From Brachycybe producta (taxonomy: Eukaryota; Arthropoda; Diplopoda; Playtdesmida; Andrognathidae), in contig JAUPFP010000015.1 in assembly GCA_036925085.1 (NCBI GenBank), positions 1,449,001 through 1,513,000 of the forward strand: DNA of 64,000 nucleotides, in the 5' to 3' direction. This document shows, piece by piece, positions 19,366 through 30,398 of the stretch. The notes beneath the pieces are model-generated. The model did no database searches and was not told the DNA's origin. It saw nothing but the letters and a program-made list of their open reading frames with translations. The translations under genes were made by a program, and so were the position numbers. Position 1 is the stretch's first letter. Each line of letters opens with the position of its first letter.

Positions 19366-22300
19366 TCTTTGAAAATGTTTTAGAAGAGAATTTGTTTTTA
19401 AATTGTTTCTAAAGTAACATTTGAGTCTCAGTTAGAAAATAAGCGATTTATCATCAAGCGACAAAAATAATTATTCGACTTTTTTTTAGAAAATAAATTT
19501 CAGAAGAAATTAAAAGTGGTTTCGAAACTAGCAAAGTAATAGATTCGTTTTTAACAGTATTTTCGTGTTGTTATCTTAAATAAACTTTTGTGTAGCAAAT
19601 TTATTTAATTAATGAACATTATAGTTAGGAATTTCGACCCAACTTGGAAGTGAAAAATGAAAATCGAGAAGATGTAATTGCCATAAATACGTTTATTTAA
19701 AAAAACAAACATGAAAATGCCTCTTAAATGATTCAGTTTACTCTTCTAGTGTATAAAGTTTCTGCTTTTTTTCTCTTAAGGTTGCTTCTAAATGCAAAAA
19801 TAACCAATTATTTTGATTTTTCTTAATTTACATATTTTGCAATGGCTTCTCATACACTATACCGCCGCAGGCCTCCATGGTTTGCAGGATATTTTTTTTC
19901 ATATTGAATTTTTTTTTAAAAAAATTGTCAAAAATACAAACATAATAATAGAAATTTTTGTTCTTGGTTTTTTAAAGGTAATTTTAAAAGAAATGGGTTA
20001 TGTGTTAAAAAATTAGAAGAGTAAAGAAACACCCAAATGGGGCTTTTTCCCCTATTAATCATATTAACAACCGTTTAAAATACACAAAAGTTGATGTTTT
20101 TTTAAGTTAAAACTGAATATGTATGGAAAACCGGTAATTAATAATTTCAAATACCCGTTTAATTTCTAAAAGCGTTTAATTTTGTCTTCCAAAAACTGTC
20201 CTAGCTTTGAGTTTAACCAAATTTGTATATCTTTTTTTTTAATTATACCCTATATTTAAAACCGGTTTTAATTAAATTTGTGCAAAAGACTTAACAGAAT
20301 ATTTGCATTGTAATTATTTATGCATAAATAATCATATTAATAAATAATAGGCTGTCTTGCTACACAGAAGAGCTTATAAAAAGGTCTATTTGCAAATCGT
20401 TTAGGTCTTTCATGAGAAGAAGAAAAAAAAAGCTCAAATAATTTGGTCGATTTTCTCATATTTTTTTGAGTGCTTTTCTAATTTGTCTTTTATGAGTTTT
20501 GAAGAGCTCATGTAAAAGACTTTTTATGAATAAAAAAAATCTCTACCTTTTCATTTGTTGAAACTGTAATGTAATTTCTAAATCGTGTGCAAAAAGATAT
20601 AAAATGATGGGGTTTCATGTTTATTTTAGTTGTAAAAACTATAAATTTTATTAAATTTTTTAAGGCCGAATCTAAAACTCGTTTACATGTCTTTTTGTAT
20701 TTGTGTTGGTGCGCGCGTGTGTGTGTGGTTATGTTGGTTCTTAACCAGTGGACAACAATTGAGCCACGCATTTAAATCTGTAAATAGCATTATGAGCTCA
20801 GTAGCCGCCTACGTTCAACAATTATAATTTCCTTTTTGGGGAATATAGCAGTGTAATTTGTTTTATTTTGTTGAAAATTACGTTATTTAAGGTACCCTCC
20901 TCCTATAACGACGGATCCTGAACAGGTCATTCGAGGATTCCGTCAAAATGTGATAGATTAACAGGTCGCACTAGTAAAGGCTGCAGTGTTACAAAATTTC
21001 AGCTTTCTCTAGGACTAGGTTATGGGGGAAATTGGTTAAAAATAGGAGAAATACAACGTCCACGCAAACGGACAATGGTCATGTCAACTTAAATAAAAAA
21101 GCTTGTAAAAAAGTGAGCATACAGAGTGTTGCAATTTGTATATTGTAATTTTCTTTGCAAGAAATTATTACAGTGACTATTGTTGCAATGTGTGTGACAC
21201 TGTTTTAGTGAGGCATTTTTCATTTTTTTTTCTCGTTCTGATTCTGTACAACAAAGGCACATTTTGTACGTTTTTTTTTGTCATTTCATTCTGCTGTTGA
21301 TAAAGTCTTCTTCTAAACCTCTTTACTCTTTTTAGAAGGATTACGGCTTTAAGAAATCGATTCTCTGTAGCCAGTCAGTCAGGCAGGCAAGTAAAAAAGG
21401 AAAGATTTACGGTATAAGTAGACCCTTATGTCTACCAGACATTTCTATATTGGCTGTGGTTTTAAAATGGGTCTTTATTTTTACTTGTTGAAGTTGCATA
21501 TTTTAATTTTTAATGAAGCAGAAATTTAGTGTTAAATGTTTCACTTGAAAATAGAATTTAATAAAACGGAAGGTGCAATGGATTATTTTCATTTTCACTT
21601 GTTTTTTTATTTGTTGGTCGAAAAATTTAAAAGTTTTGCGTTTTTCAAACATGCCATTAATAGGTTTAATGTTTAGATCTGTTGAAGCTTCATTTACGTT
21701 TAGAATTTATAATAAATCTTACAGTCGGTTCGATCAATAATTAATTAAGCCGAAGATTTAAGTTTGAAGTTTAGATATACTGTACAGTAGGTGAGTCTCA
21801 GTTTGATCTTTGACTTTAAAGTTGATTGAGAACTCCTATTGCTCTACTACTTTTTACTAAACCATAAATTGTCATTTCTCATAACTATTTACACCGAAAT
21901 GGTGTTAATTTTAGGTAAAGCTTTACTGTAGTTAAGTTATGCCTATGCCAACTCACTGAAGCCATGTCTGTAACAACGTTGTAACTTCGGTGGGAAATGG
22001 TTGTACGTGACTTGTTTTTTGGTAACCCATAGATGTCTCCTTTTGTCACTTAGAAACACTAAAAACAGCTGTAAAATAGGATTACGTCACAGTAGTTTAT
22101 CTGGTTTATGTCATTTTCCAAAAAAAATTAAAATTGTCAGTTACAACGTTGTTCCAACCATGGCTTCAATTTATGAGCGTAAATAAATTTAATTATCTGA
22201 AATTATTCGACTTAACTTTGAGCCTATTATTTGTGCTTTTCTTTTCCAATTTCAAACGCATTTTCATCAAGTGGAAACGGAGCTTAAGAGGGCTCCATAG

Positions 22301-23319
22301 AAAAATACATGTGTAAATGAAATGGTAGATGGCGACTGCAACCACTATAGATGGCAAACTACACTCGCCAATTAGTTGAAATAGAATTCAGCCTTTTTAG
22401 CTCTAAAAACGTCCAAAAGACCCTTAATTATCAACACGTGACAAACTTAACCTAGAACACATATAAGTGAAGATAGAGCACGTGTAGAAACAGCGATGAC
22501 GCAACTAAAAGTTTGCCGCGTGAAAAAAGCGAAGGTGAGTGTCAGTACATTTCTATGGGAGGGCTAGTGGCGCCATCTAATGCTACACGGACAAAATAAA
22601 TGATCTACTTGCATTCTTAACGTGATTTTTTTTTCTGGCTAAGATTAATATACTAAAATGTTTGCCCATACCACGCTTTTGTATCATAAAATTCTCTTTT
22701 ATTGTGATGGTGGCATGTGGTGTGTTTTAAGTGGTAAGAATTCTTGGAAATGTCTTTAAGAAAAATATTAACAAGAAGACATTCTTCGAATAACTTTTAG
22801 TCCCTAGGTTGCAATAATCTTTTGACCTAGGATTCTCTCGCTGTGTGTGTGTATGTCTGGTAATTTCGTTGGACTTCATATGGAGTCTTAATATGCTTTT
22901 GCCAGTTTCTCATTGGTTTCAAAATTCCATTCATTTGCAAAAAAAAAAGTGCTTCTTGTTGTTTTTGGACCCCTTGCGGATAATTTATTTTTGCTTTTAT
23001 GAAGTTCATTTGCAATGTTTAGACCAATAAAGAAAAAGGTTCCTTAAGATATTTTTTTACAGTTATTGATTACTGTATGTAATAACTTCTATACAGTATA
23101 AGAGAAGTGTTTTCACACTTTTTTTTTATGTGTGAGGGCTTAATTTAACTTTGAAGAAAATTATTTTTGAAATATTTTTGATCAGGTAAACTCTGTTGGA
23201 TACTAAGTATTAGTAAAGAAAACATTTAACAGTCACTTTTGTGAAGAGTGAAACTCAATATTTGGGCCTCATTGGACCACACAGGTGACCCTTAGTCGCG
23301 CGCTTAGGACCTTTAATTG
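17976..23319. other. No gene seen; scattered simple repeats
   Basis: A (GA)n tract is at 19311-19366 and a GCGCGCGTGTGTGTGTG tract at about 20709. An element-like stretch at 18000-18240 has GATCAGATCTGACGG words. An E-box pair (CACGTG) lies at 22434 and 22480 near a 13-codon frame with a good GTGAGT donor (22496-22534), not convincing alone. Near 22290 and 22550 are inverted GGGCTCCATAGAAA/TTTCTATGGGAGGG words. No protein homology was seen. Confidence 0.5.
19311..19366 (+). repeat. (GA)n microsatellite
   Basis: About 56 bp of GAGA with two AAAG interruptions. A purine-only strand able to form triplex DNA. Confidence 0.98.
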
Positions 23320-23735
23320 CTAAGGGTATGTTTATGCTGCAGCCTCTCTACTGGAAAATCACCTAGCTGTTGCACATGAATGTCTAGTGGTGATTAAACA
23401 ACACTGGTCAGTGGTCATCTATATGGATGCATTTATCGTGTAGCAGTGCTGCTGGCTGCAATCTTTGCCACAGCGATGATGACAAACTGGTTTTTTTACC
23501 CTGGACCATCGCCCGGCATCCTCAAGCGTGTGTTGTGGTTGGTTCCTTCAAAGCCACTTTCCCCATCTATTGTCAACCGCACTACTGGAAGACTGGATGT
23601 GATCAGCTGCAGGGTTCACACGTGCAGGGTAAATGCTCCATGGCGAGTATAACAAGCTACGTGCGAACAGCAAGGTGTATGAGCGAGCATCTATGTGCCA
23701 GCAGCGAGACTGCAGCATAAATGTGTACCCTAAGG
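23320..23735. mobile_element. MITE with CTAAGGGTA.. CTGCAG inverted ends
   Basis: The left end CTAAGGGTATGTTTATGCTG is mirrored by the right end CAGCATAAATGTGTACCCTA (about 27-bp arms), with GCAGYCTC continuing inward on both sides. The interior is GC-richer than the flanks and is open in several frames (one of 97 codons at 23427), all composed of element sequence, with no transposase motif. Confidence 0.7.
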
Positions 23736-24840
23736 CGCTCTCGAAGTAAAAAAAAAGGTTTCTAAGGCAAATTTTATACATGAATATGTGCAATAAATGG
23801 TTCTATACATTTATTTGTATTTTCTTCTTATTATGTGAATGGACATTAGATGTTAGTGATATATTGTTACTATTATTTGATATTCTTTTCGTAATATACA
23901 GAAAACCATATTTATCTATGCAGTTGCCATACCCTCTATATTGTCGGATGAGGGAGAGAGGAGTTGTATTAACTTTCTAGGTTGTTGTAAAGTTGTGTGC
24001 AGGGCTTTGGATATTGCCAGTTTCATTTAATTTTACTCGAAAATAAGTACATCTTTCACTTTCATGTTCTATCATTTACTTAAAGCTTCTATGTGGTGGC
24101 CATCTAATTCAATTTGTAACACACTTTTTTAAATCTGGTTTTATTCAATGTAACCAATTTCAAATGAAATTGAATGGATACAAAGTAATAGAAAGTGAAC
24201 TTCATTGTGTTGGACAATTTCATTGAAGTGCAGAGAGAATTACTCTACTCAATGTCTCAATTCGTATTTCTCACAACAACAGTACGTTTGTGTTTCTTGT
24301 TATGTATGAGGAAAATCGGCGATTTTGAACAATTAATTTGTGCATTATTGCAAAACCGACAATTTGATAGTAAACCTTCATAATTTACAGCATTTTTGAC
24401 AATGTGCTCTGATGGCTTAAAACAACCTTGACTAAAACGAATATAAGTTGTGAAGGGTTATTATTGAATTGTTAGTTTTACACATTGACTTATGAAATTG
24501 TATACCAATTGATTTTTCATATTGGTAAGAATGTGTTTTGCTTCTGTGTTTGTTGAGTGGATTTTTCTCTTTTTTCACTCATACTATGGTTCCATTAGCA
24601 AAGAAGAGGATAGGTTTTGCTTATCATGTTTCCATTATCCAAGTATCCTAGATTTCTAGCTTTGTTTTTTTACTGTATTTCCGCCTCCCGTTTTGTATTT
24701 CCAGTTTTTTTTTATTACTAGAGTTGACTTAGAGAAAGCCATGGCTTCGACGTCATGAGGCATGTGTACTACACATGTGTACTGTGTAGCAATACAGCTA
24801 TATCTGGTATCCTCTACATTGTCTACAAGTAGACGAACAG

Positions 24841-25046
24841 TAGGGCTGGCGATATTTTTTTTTTAAAAAAAAAATCGATTTTTAACGATATATTCAAAAA
24901 TCGAAAAAATCGAAAAACTGAAAAAAAAAAAATCTAAAATCTAAAAAAGGCTAATTTTTTTCGATATATCGAGTACAATATTTTTTTTAAATATCGCACG
25001 GTATCTAGAAAAATATTAATATATATCGAAAATTTTGCCAGCCCTA
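24841..25046. mobile_element. hAT-type MITE (TAGGGCTGGC ends)
   Basis: The left end TAGGGCTGGCGATATTTTT pairs with the right end AAAATTTTGCCAGCCCTA. The interior is made of ATCGATTTT and ATATATCGA words, as in the widespread animal hAT MITEs that start TAGGGCTGG. The 8-bp flanks agree at only five positions, so the duplication has decayed. Confidence 0.75.
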
Positions 25047-26012
25047 GGGAATAGTTGTAAAAAAAAACTAGCAGCTATGTGGTGGTTCCAATAGCAACAA
25101 TTTCAACGATTAATCACGTGTCCTTTAAAATGGAGGATAATGGAACCACAGTATCATGTTCTGTGTGCGTGCGATTTCTTGTTTTGTGTGTTTGCTTCGT
25201 GTGCGTTTTGAGTATTTCTGTGTACATTGTATGTGGTATATGCTTTCTGTGTGTTAAAGTTGTCGTTTGTTTGTTCTCTCACACACATCTTTGTATCTTA
25301 TGCGAAAAGCAATTTATTATGTTGAATTATGAGATTGACCAAGTTCTCTACTTTAGGCGATATGAACAAACAACACAGACACACAGACACACAATGCCAC
25401 ACAAAATAAATAACACGTCCAGTTTGTATTACTCTTAACATGATTGTTAGTTGGAAGTCTGAAGTTATTGATCATTGGGTCACATGATGCGTCCTACAGA
25501 AACGATACATTATAAATATTGTATTTTTTCTCTTCTTCTTTTTCTATCTTTCTCCCTCTCTCTCTCTATCTCTCTCTCTTATTCTCCTTTTGTTCTGCTG
25601 CGGTTATTGTGTGTCATCTTTTATTGTTTCTGCATTGTGCCAATTTATTTTATTCGACTATTTTATGAGTTTTCAAAATGACACACAATATAATGAAAAA
25701 CACAACAACAAAAAACCAACAAGAAAATTCACAAGGGAAAATATGTTATATTGTTATGCAAATATTACGTTACTTATGAAATTATTATGAATTGATCGAT
25801 TTTTTTAAAAAAAGCTGAAGCTGTACATTTAATACAGCTGTGTACAAATTTAATTGTCTGTTAAATTATAGACAGAATTAGTTTCAGACTATTAAATGTG
25901 ACGAATGAATAAATTCTTGCGTTGTTGATGAGCAGTTTCATGCTCAAGAAGAGTTTCTATCTATTTTTTCTTCTATTCTTCCAATCCTCTTTGTTTAATT
26001 AATATTATAGCA
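25047..26012. other. Low-complexity stretch, no gene
   Basis: A degenerate GTGTGC-rich region (25150-25290) and CACACAGACACACA (about 25371) give a spurious 119-codon frame that is Cys/Val-rich. A CTCTCT tract lies at 25553-25582. Nothing else is supported. Confidence 0.6.
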
Positions 26013-26042
26013 CTAGTGGGGTAACCCGTCATAAATGACGGG
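26013..26042 (-). mobile_element. Helitron-like 3' terminus (hairpin plus CTAG)
   Basis: Read on the minus strand, an 18-nt perfect hairpin CCCGTCATTTATGACGGG (26042-26025) is followed by eight bases (TTACCCCA) and CTAG, then T. A short hairpin 8-12 nt before CTRR with insertion before T is the hallmark of a Helitron 3' end. The element body would extend to the right. I could not locate its 5' TC end or any Rep/helicase frame, so it is a non-autonomous or truncated copy. A C/T-rich tract at 26085-26210 lies inside. Confidence 0.5.
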
Positions 26043-26945
26043 AGGAAAATTCACAGGCAATTTTGCGCATGCGCGTCGTTTTTTCCTTTTTTTACTCCTT
26101 TCATTTCAATTTCCCCCTTCCACTTTTCTCCCCTCCACTTTTCTCTCTCCCCCTACACTTTCCCCTCACTCCTCCCACTTTTCTTTCTCTCGCCCCCCCT
26201 TCTACACTTTCCAAAGGAAGAGTTCAACATATAGTTGACCTTGAGAAAAAAAAACGGTTCATTTATTCAAATTTATATAAATTCCGACGTGCTTCAATGG
26301 TTTTGTTACTCCACACAAACACACAGACCTGGAATTTTATATATCTAATTATTTGTTACTGAAAAAAGGGGGGGGGGGGAAGAATAATATTTGTATCCCT
26401 CTAAGTAGGCAATCACTGCTAACAAAATTAAAGCTGTATTCAAGAATTGAAAAAAAAAAGTTTGGATAATTTTTTTCTTGATAGAAAATTTCTGAAAAAA
26501 CAAAACAAAAACAACAACTTTAAATGTTGACTGGATTGATTTGATAAATTCAACAAGTGCTATAATTTAGCTTTGAACTAAATTTAACTAATGGGGTCTT
26601 TTGTTCGTGTGTAGGTGCTAAATCGAAAGGGTGGTGTGAGAGAGGGGAAGCATAATTATGAATAAGCGGCTAAATCGAGAATGACTCGAGTATTCTTCTA
26701 CTGCAATCTATAAAACCAATTGAAAATCCTGTGAGAGGGTTAAAATGTGACGTTTAACATGAATTTCTACTTATTTGTATTTCACGTACATGAAATTTAT
26801 TTGCTTTGTTTCAGATAAAACGCTCTTTTTGACTAAAAATCCTCTCAATTTCGCACTTGTTCTTTTTTAAACACTACAATTTTAACCAGAGATTTCGCAA
26901 AGTTATCCAAATCGCAATTGGTTAATTGTAAACTTGTAAGTAGTC

Positions 26946-27485
26946 GGGAATGGTTATAACCGTGGTTTTGGTTTTCTGTAGTTATGTTTATAGTTACCGA
27001 AGTGGTTAAGGTTGTTGAACAGTTGTGGTTATGAGAATGGTTATTGGTTGTAGTTATGGTTATTGGTTGTGGTTATGGACTTATGGTGCTAGAATGGTTG
27101 TGATCATGGTTTTGGTGTTAGAATGGTTATTGGTTGTAGTTATGGTGCTAGAATGGTTATTGGTTGTGGTGCTAGAATGGCTATTTGGTTATTGGTTGTG
27201 GTATTAGAATGGCTGTTGGTTGCGGTTGTGGTGCTAGAATGGCTATTGGTTGCGGTGATGGTTCTAGAACGGTTATGGTTATTGGTTATGGTTATGGTGC
27301 TAGAATAGTTGTAATTATGGTTCTCGAATGGTTATGGTGCTAGAATGGTTATTCGTTGTAGTTATGGTTGCTATATGTAGTTATGGTTATTGGTTGTGGT
27401 GATGGTGATAGAACGGTTATGGTTATTGGTTGCGATGATGGTTCTAGAATGGTTATGGTTATTGGTTGCGATTATGGTTATTAAA
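26946..27485 (+). repeat. GGTTATTGGTTGT / GGTGCTAGAAT minisatellite
   Basis: Some 540 bp of imperfect repeats built from GGTTATGGTTATTGGTTGTG and GGTGCTAGAATGGTTATTGG. The plus strand is T/G-rich with hardly any C. GGTT clusters every 6-12 bp recall telomere-like or G-structure-forming sequence. Frames at 27025 and 27123 are artefacts of the repeat. Confidence 0.9.
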
Positions 27486-27937
27486 AAAGTAAACCATCAA
27501 TGTGGAAAATAATCCGCCTATTCAATAACAGCCAAAAGCAATCTTCAATTATGACTTAAAAAAACTATAACCATTTGGTAACTCCCATATCCGTTCAGTT
27601 GTAGTTATTGTGCCGTTTAGTCGTCTTAAAGTTTAGATCGTTTTTATTTAGTTGTGGTAACCTGTATGTTTTTATAGCGAGATTCATTATGTATAGGCCT
27701 ACTAATGAAACGTCAACAGTAAATTCAATAACAAACTCTCATGATGCAACGTTTATTTTATATAAAATTGACAACATTACATTGTTAGTTTTATTTCATA
27801 ATATATAATTTAGACAAACAAGTTTAGGGTTGAAAGTCTATTTTAATATAGGAAATTGTAAGCTTGTAATGCAAAACAGTTGTTTCAGCTGAGCGCGCCT
27901 AATGAAAAACAAAAATCTTTCTCCAAATTTAAATTGA

Positions 27938-27994
<57 letters not shown>

Positions 27995-28008
27995 TAGTAG
28001 TAGTAGTA
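27938..28008 (+). repeat. (ATG)n microsatellite followed by (TAG)n
   Basis: About 19 uninterrupted ATG/GAT units switch to four or five TAG units. Confidence 0.98.
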
Positions 28009-30141
28009 AAAGGATCAGTTTGATCGTAAACGTTTTACTTTTAGCTTGACTACATAGATAATATTTGCACAGGTATTGAAGTTTCTAAAAGGAAATGACT
28101 ATGGGTAGGTAGCTTCACTTTCTTTTGTGTACAAAGATTGTGAACACATATAGTATACACTGCGTATACAGTGAAGGAACAAAGGAAAAATCAATTGGAA
28201 GATTGTTCTCTTATGTTATTGGTATCCTAGGTCAAATGGGTTTTTTTTTTGTCATTTTACGATCTAAATTTTTTTTTAAAGAAAATGACAGCAATTTGGG
28301 ATTTTGAGATTGGAAAGTTGAAAAAATTCATATGTTTTAAAAAAGGTTTTTTTTCTTTTGGTTTGTTAAAAAAAATTTCTTGTGGCAACTTTTTTCACAA
28401 GAATATTTAGAGTAAATATTGGATGTGTGTTAAGAGTCAGGAAACAAGTGAAAACCTTTTCTTGTTGGTATTTTTGAAAATATTTTTTTGGTGGCCTTTT
28501 GAATTTTTTTTAAAGTAACTAACTTTTCACATCAAGATAAGAAAAAAAGGCAAATACTGGGTTATTTTCAAACGACAGTAAAAGGGCGTCTTCCTTGACT
28601 CTTCTAGTTTTCAACACTTTCAATTTCTTTCTAAAATTATGAGAAAAATACTGTAAAAAAGACGTCCAAACCATTAAGGAACGTAATGAAACATTATGAA
28701 AAATTTCATTTTTTTTTGGAAAAATATCCAATTTAAATTTTTAATCGAATCTTCTAATGTTTAAAACAATGAAAATACCAATAAACAGGAAACGTTTTCT
28801 AGTTCAAATTAATAATTATATCAATATTCAAATTAATTTATTTTTTAATAATTCAATTAATATTTTATTAAAATAAATTTAAATCCTTAATCAACCTTAA
28901 TGAATTTAAATAATTAAATACTTTTAAAATAAAAAAATAAAGTTTTCTAATCGATTAAAAATTAGAACTTTTTTTTAAATAAAAATTATAAAATTGATAT
29001 TTTTTCGTTATTTAGTTTTGAGATAAAGGGCCTTTTTCTTAAATGAGTGGCATTATTGATTGTTTACAAAGTTTGTTTATTTATTTGTTTTAATTATTTA
29101 AAAGAAGCTGCAAAAATTTGTCATTTTTTTTTCTGTCCATGATTTTAGATTATAAATTATTTGTATTATTGATTCTTGTAAAATGTGCCGTATCATTTTG
29201 GCACTGGAGAGACAGGAAGGAAGACTGAAAAAGGAAGAAGGATAAAGATGATAACATTTTCGCTTTACTAGACATTTGACTGATGCAAATTTGTTGAAAT
29301 GGGGGGAAAATGGGGGGGGGGGAAATAAGAAATGCAATTCTATTGTTCACATTGTTGTCGAGAGAATATTCAAGAGGAAAGTAGCAGCAACATAATGCAA
29401 TTAAATTGATTTCAGAAAGATCTAATGATAAAATTTCTATTGAATTTTGTCACGTTGAATTTCTTGAAACCTTTTCTGTTTTGATGCAAATTTTTTGTAT
29501 TCAGACTGAAATTTTAGTTCTTAGCATAAATAAAATATACAGGGTGTAAGAAATTTTTACCATTAAGAGGATTTGTTCTACGTTTCAGAACCAACACTAA
29601 GGTGAAACTAGAAAGTGTTTTAGAAAATGCACAAAGTTGTCAACGAGTTGTTAGTAGCAGTTCAGAATGTCTGGAATCTCGGAAATAATTTTAATTTAGC
29701 CACCAGATGTTTGACGAGTGAGAAGCGCGAAATTTTGCCACACCATGCAAAAATTTGAGAAATTTGAGAAATTCAAGAAACAACGCTTCTGAATGAACAG
29801 GGGTTATTTAATACACATACTTTTTGACTGACTGACTGACTATTCAGCTACAACTACATACTTAAGTTCTTAAAATGATGAAATGAGAAAATCTAATGAG
29901 AAATTTGTCCAACTCTTCATTTGTTTTTTGTCTGACCAGCTATAGAAATTTTGGCTTCATTTTTCAACTCAACTCAAAGAAGAAGTTTGGTTAAATTTTA
30001 TTGTTGGAAACAAACTAGGATGGCAAGATGTAATGCCACACTTTCATGGCCAATTCGCCCACCATACGGTGGCAATTGGCGATTGCGTTTCCCACCTCTG
30101 ATTTGGATAAATCTTTAAGCGCTGAAAAACCACCAGAAAAC
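28009..30141. other. AT-rich stretch, no gene
   Basis: No supported exon. Mariner-like end ACAGGGTGTAAGAAATTTTTAC at about 29539. A G-rich run at about 29310. The inverted tail of a hAT-like element (GCGTTTCCCACCTCTG, about 30087-30102) lies just before the MITE at 30142. Confidence 0.5.
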
Positions 30142-30398
30142 GGGACAGCCTAATCATAGGTCACTAGGTGACCTACACTTTCAGATAGCTATTTAGAGAA
30201 TAACTGTGGGTCATTCAGTGACCTACACTTTTAGATATGAACTGTGGATCATTCGGTGATCTATACGTTTACATTCTGGGGGCTGTGCCTCCATATCACC
30301 TGCAACAAGCTTAAATTAACATAACTCCACCTAATCACCGATATAAAAAAAAGTTCTAAAGTGTAGGTCACTTAAGTGACCTACGATTAGTCTGTTCT
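30142..30398. mobile_element. Mutator-like MITE with 9-bp target duplication and AGGTCA palindromes
   Basis: Ends GGGACAGCCTAATC and GATTAGTCTGTTCT are inverted repeats that continue inward through TAGGTCAC..GTGACCTACACTTT on both sides (arms about 40 bp). CCAGAAAAC flanks the element at 30133-30141 and 30399-30407. A 9-bp duplication points to the Mutator group. Subterminal palindromes of the TAGGTCAC/GTGACCTA type also recur near 30212 and 30246. No open frame. Confidence 0.85.

Noticed and set aside
22496..22534. 13-codon frame MTQLKVCRVKKAK ending at a perfect GTGAGT donor, with two CACGTG boxes upstream
   Set aside because: Too short, no matching acceptor or downstream exon found, and neighbouring inverted words suggest a repeat.
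23427..23720. 97-codon plus-strand frame
   Set aside because: Lies wholly inside the MITE at 23320-23735 and shows no transposase motif.
25079..25438. 119-codon plus-strand frame
   Set aside because: Cys/Val-rich translation of a GTGTGC low-complexity tract, with no splice context or homology.
27025..27308. Frames with VIGCSYGARM-like repeats
   Set aside because: Direct products of the GGTTAT/GGTGCTAGAAT minisatellite.
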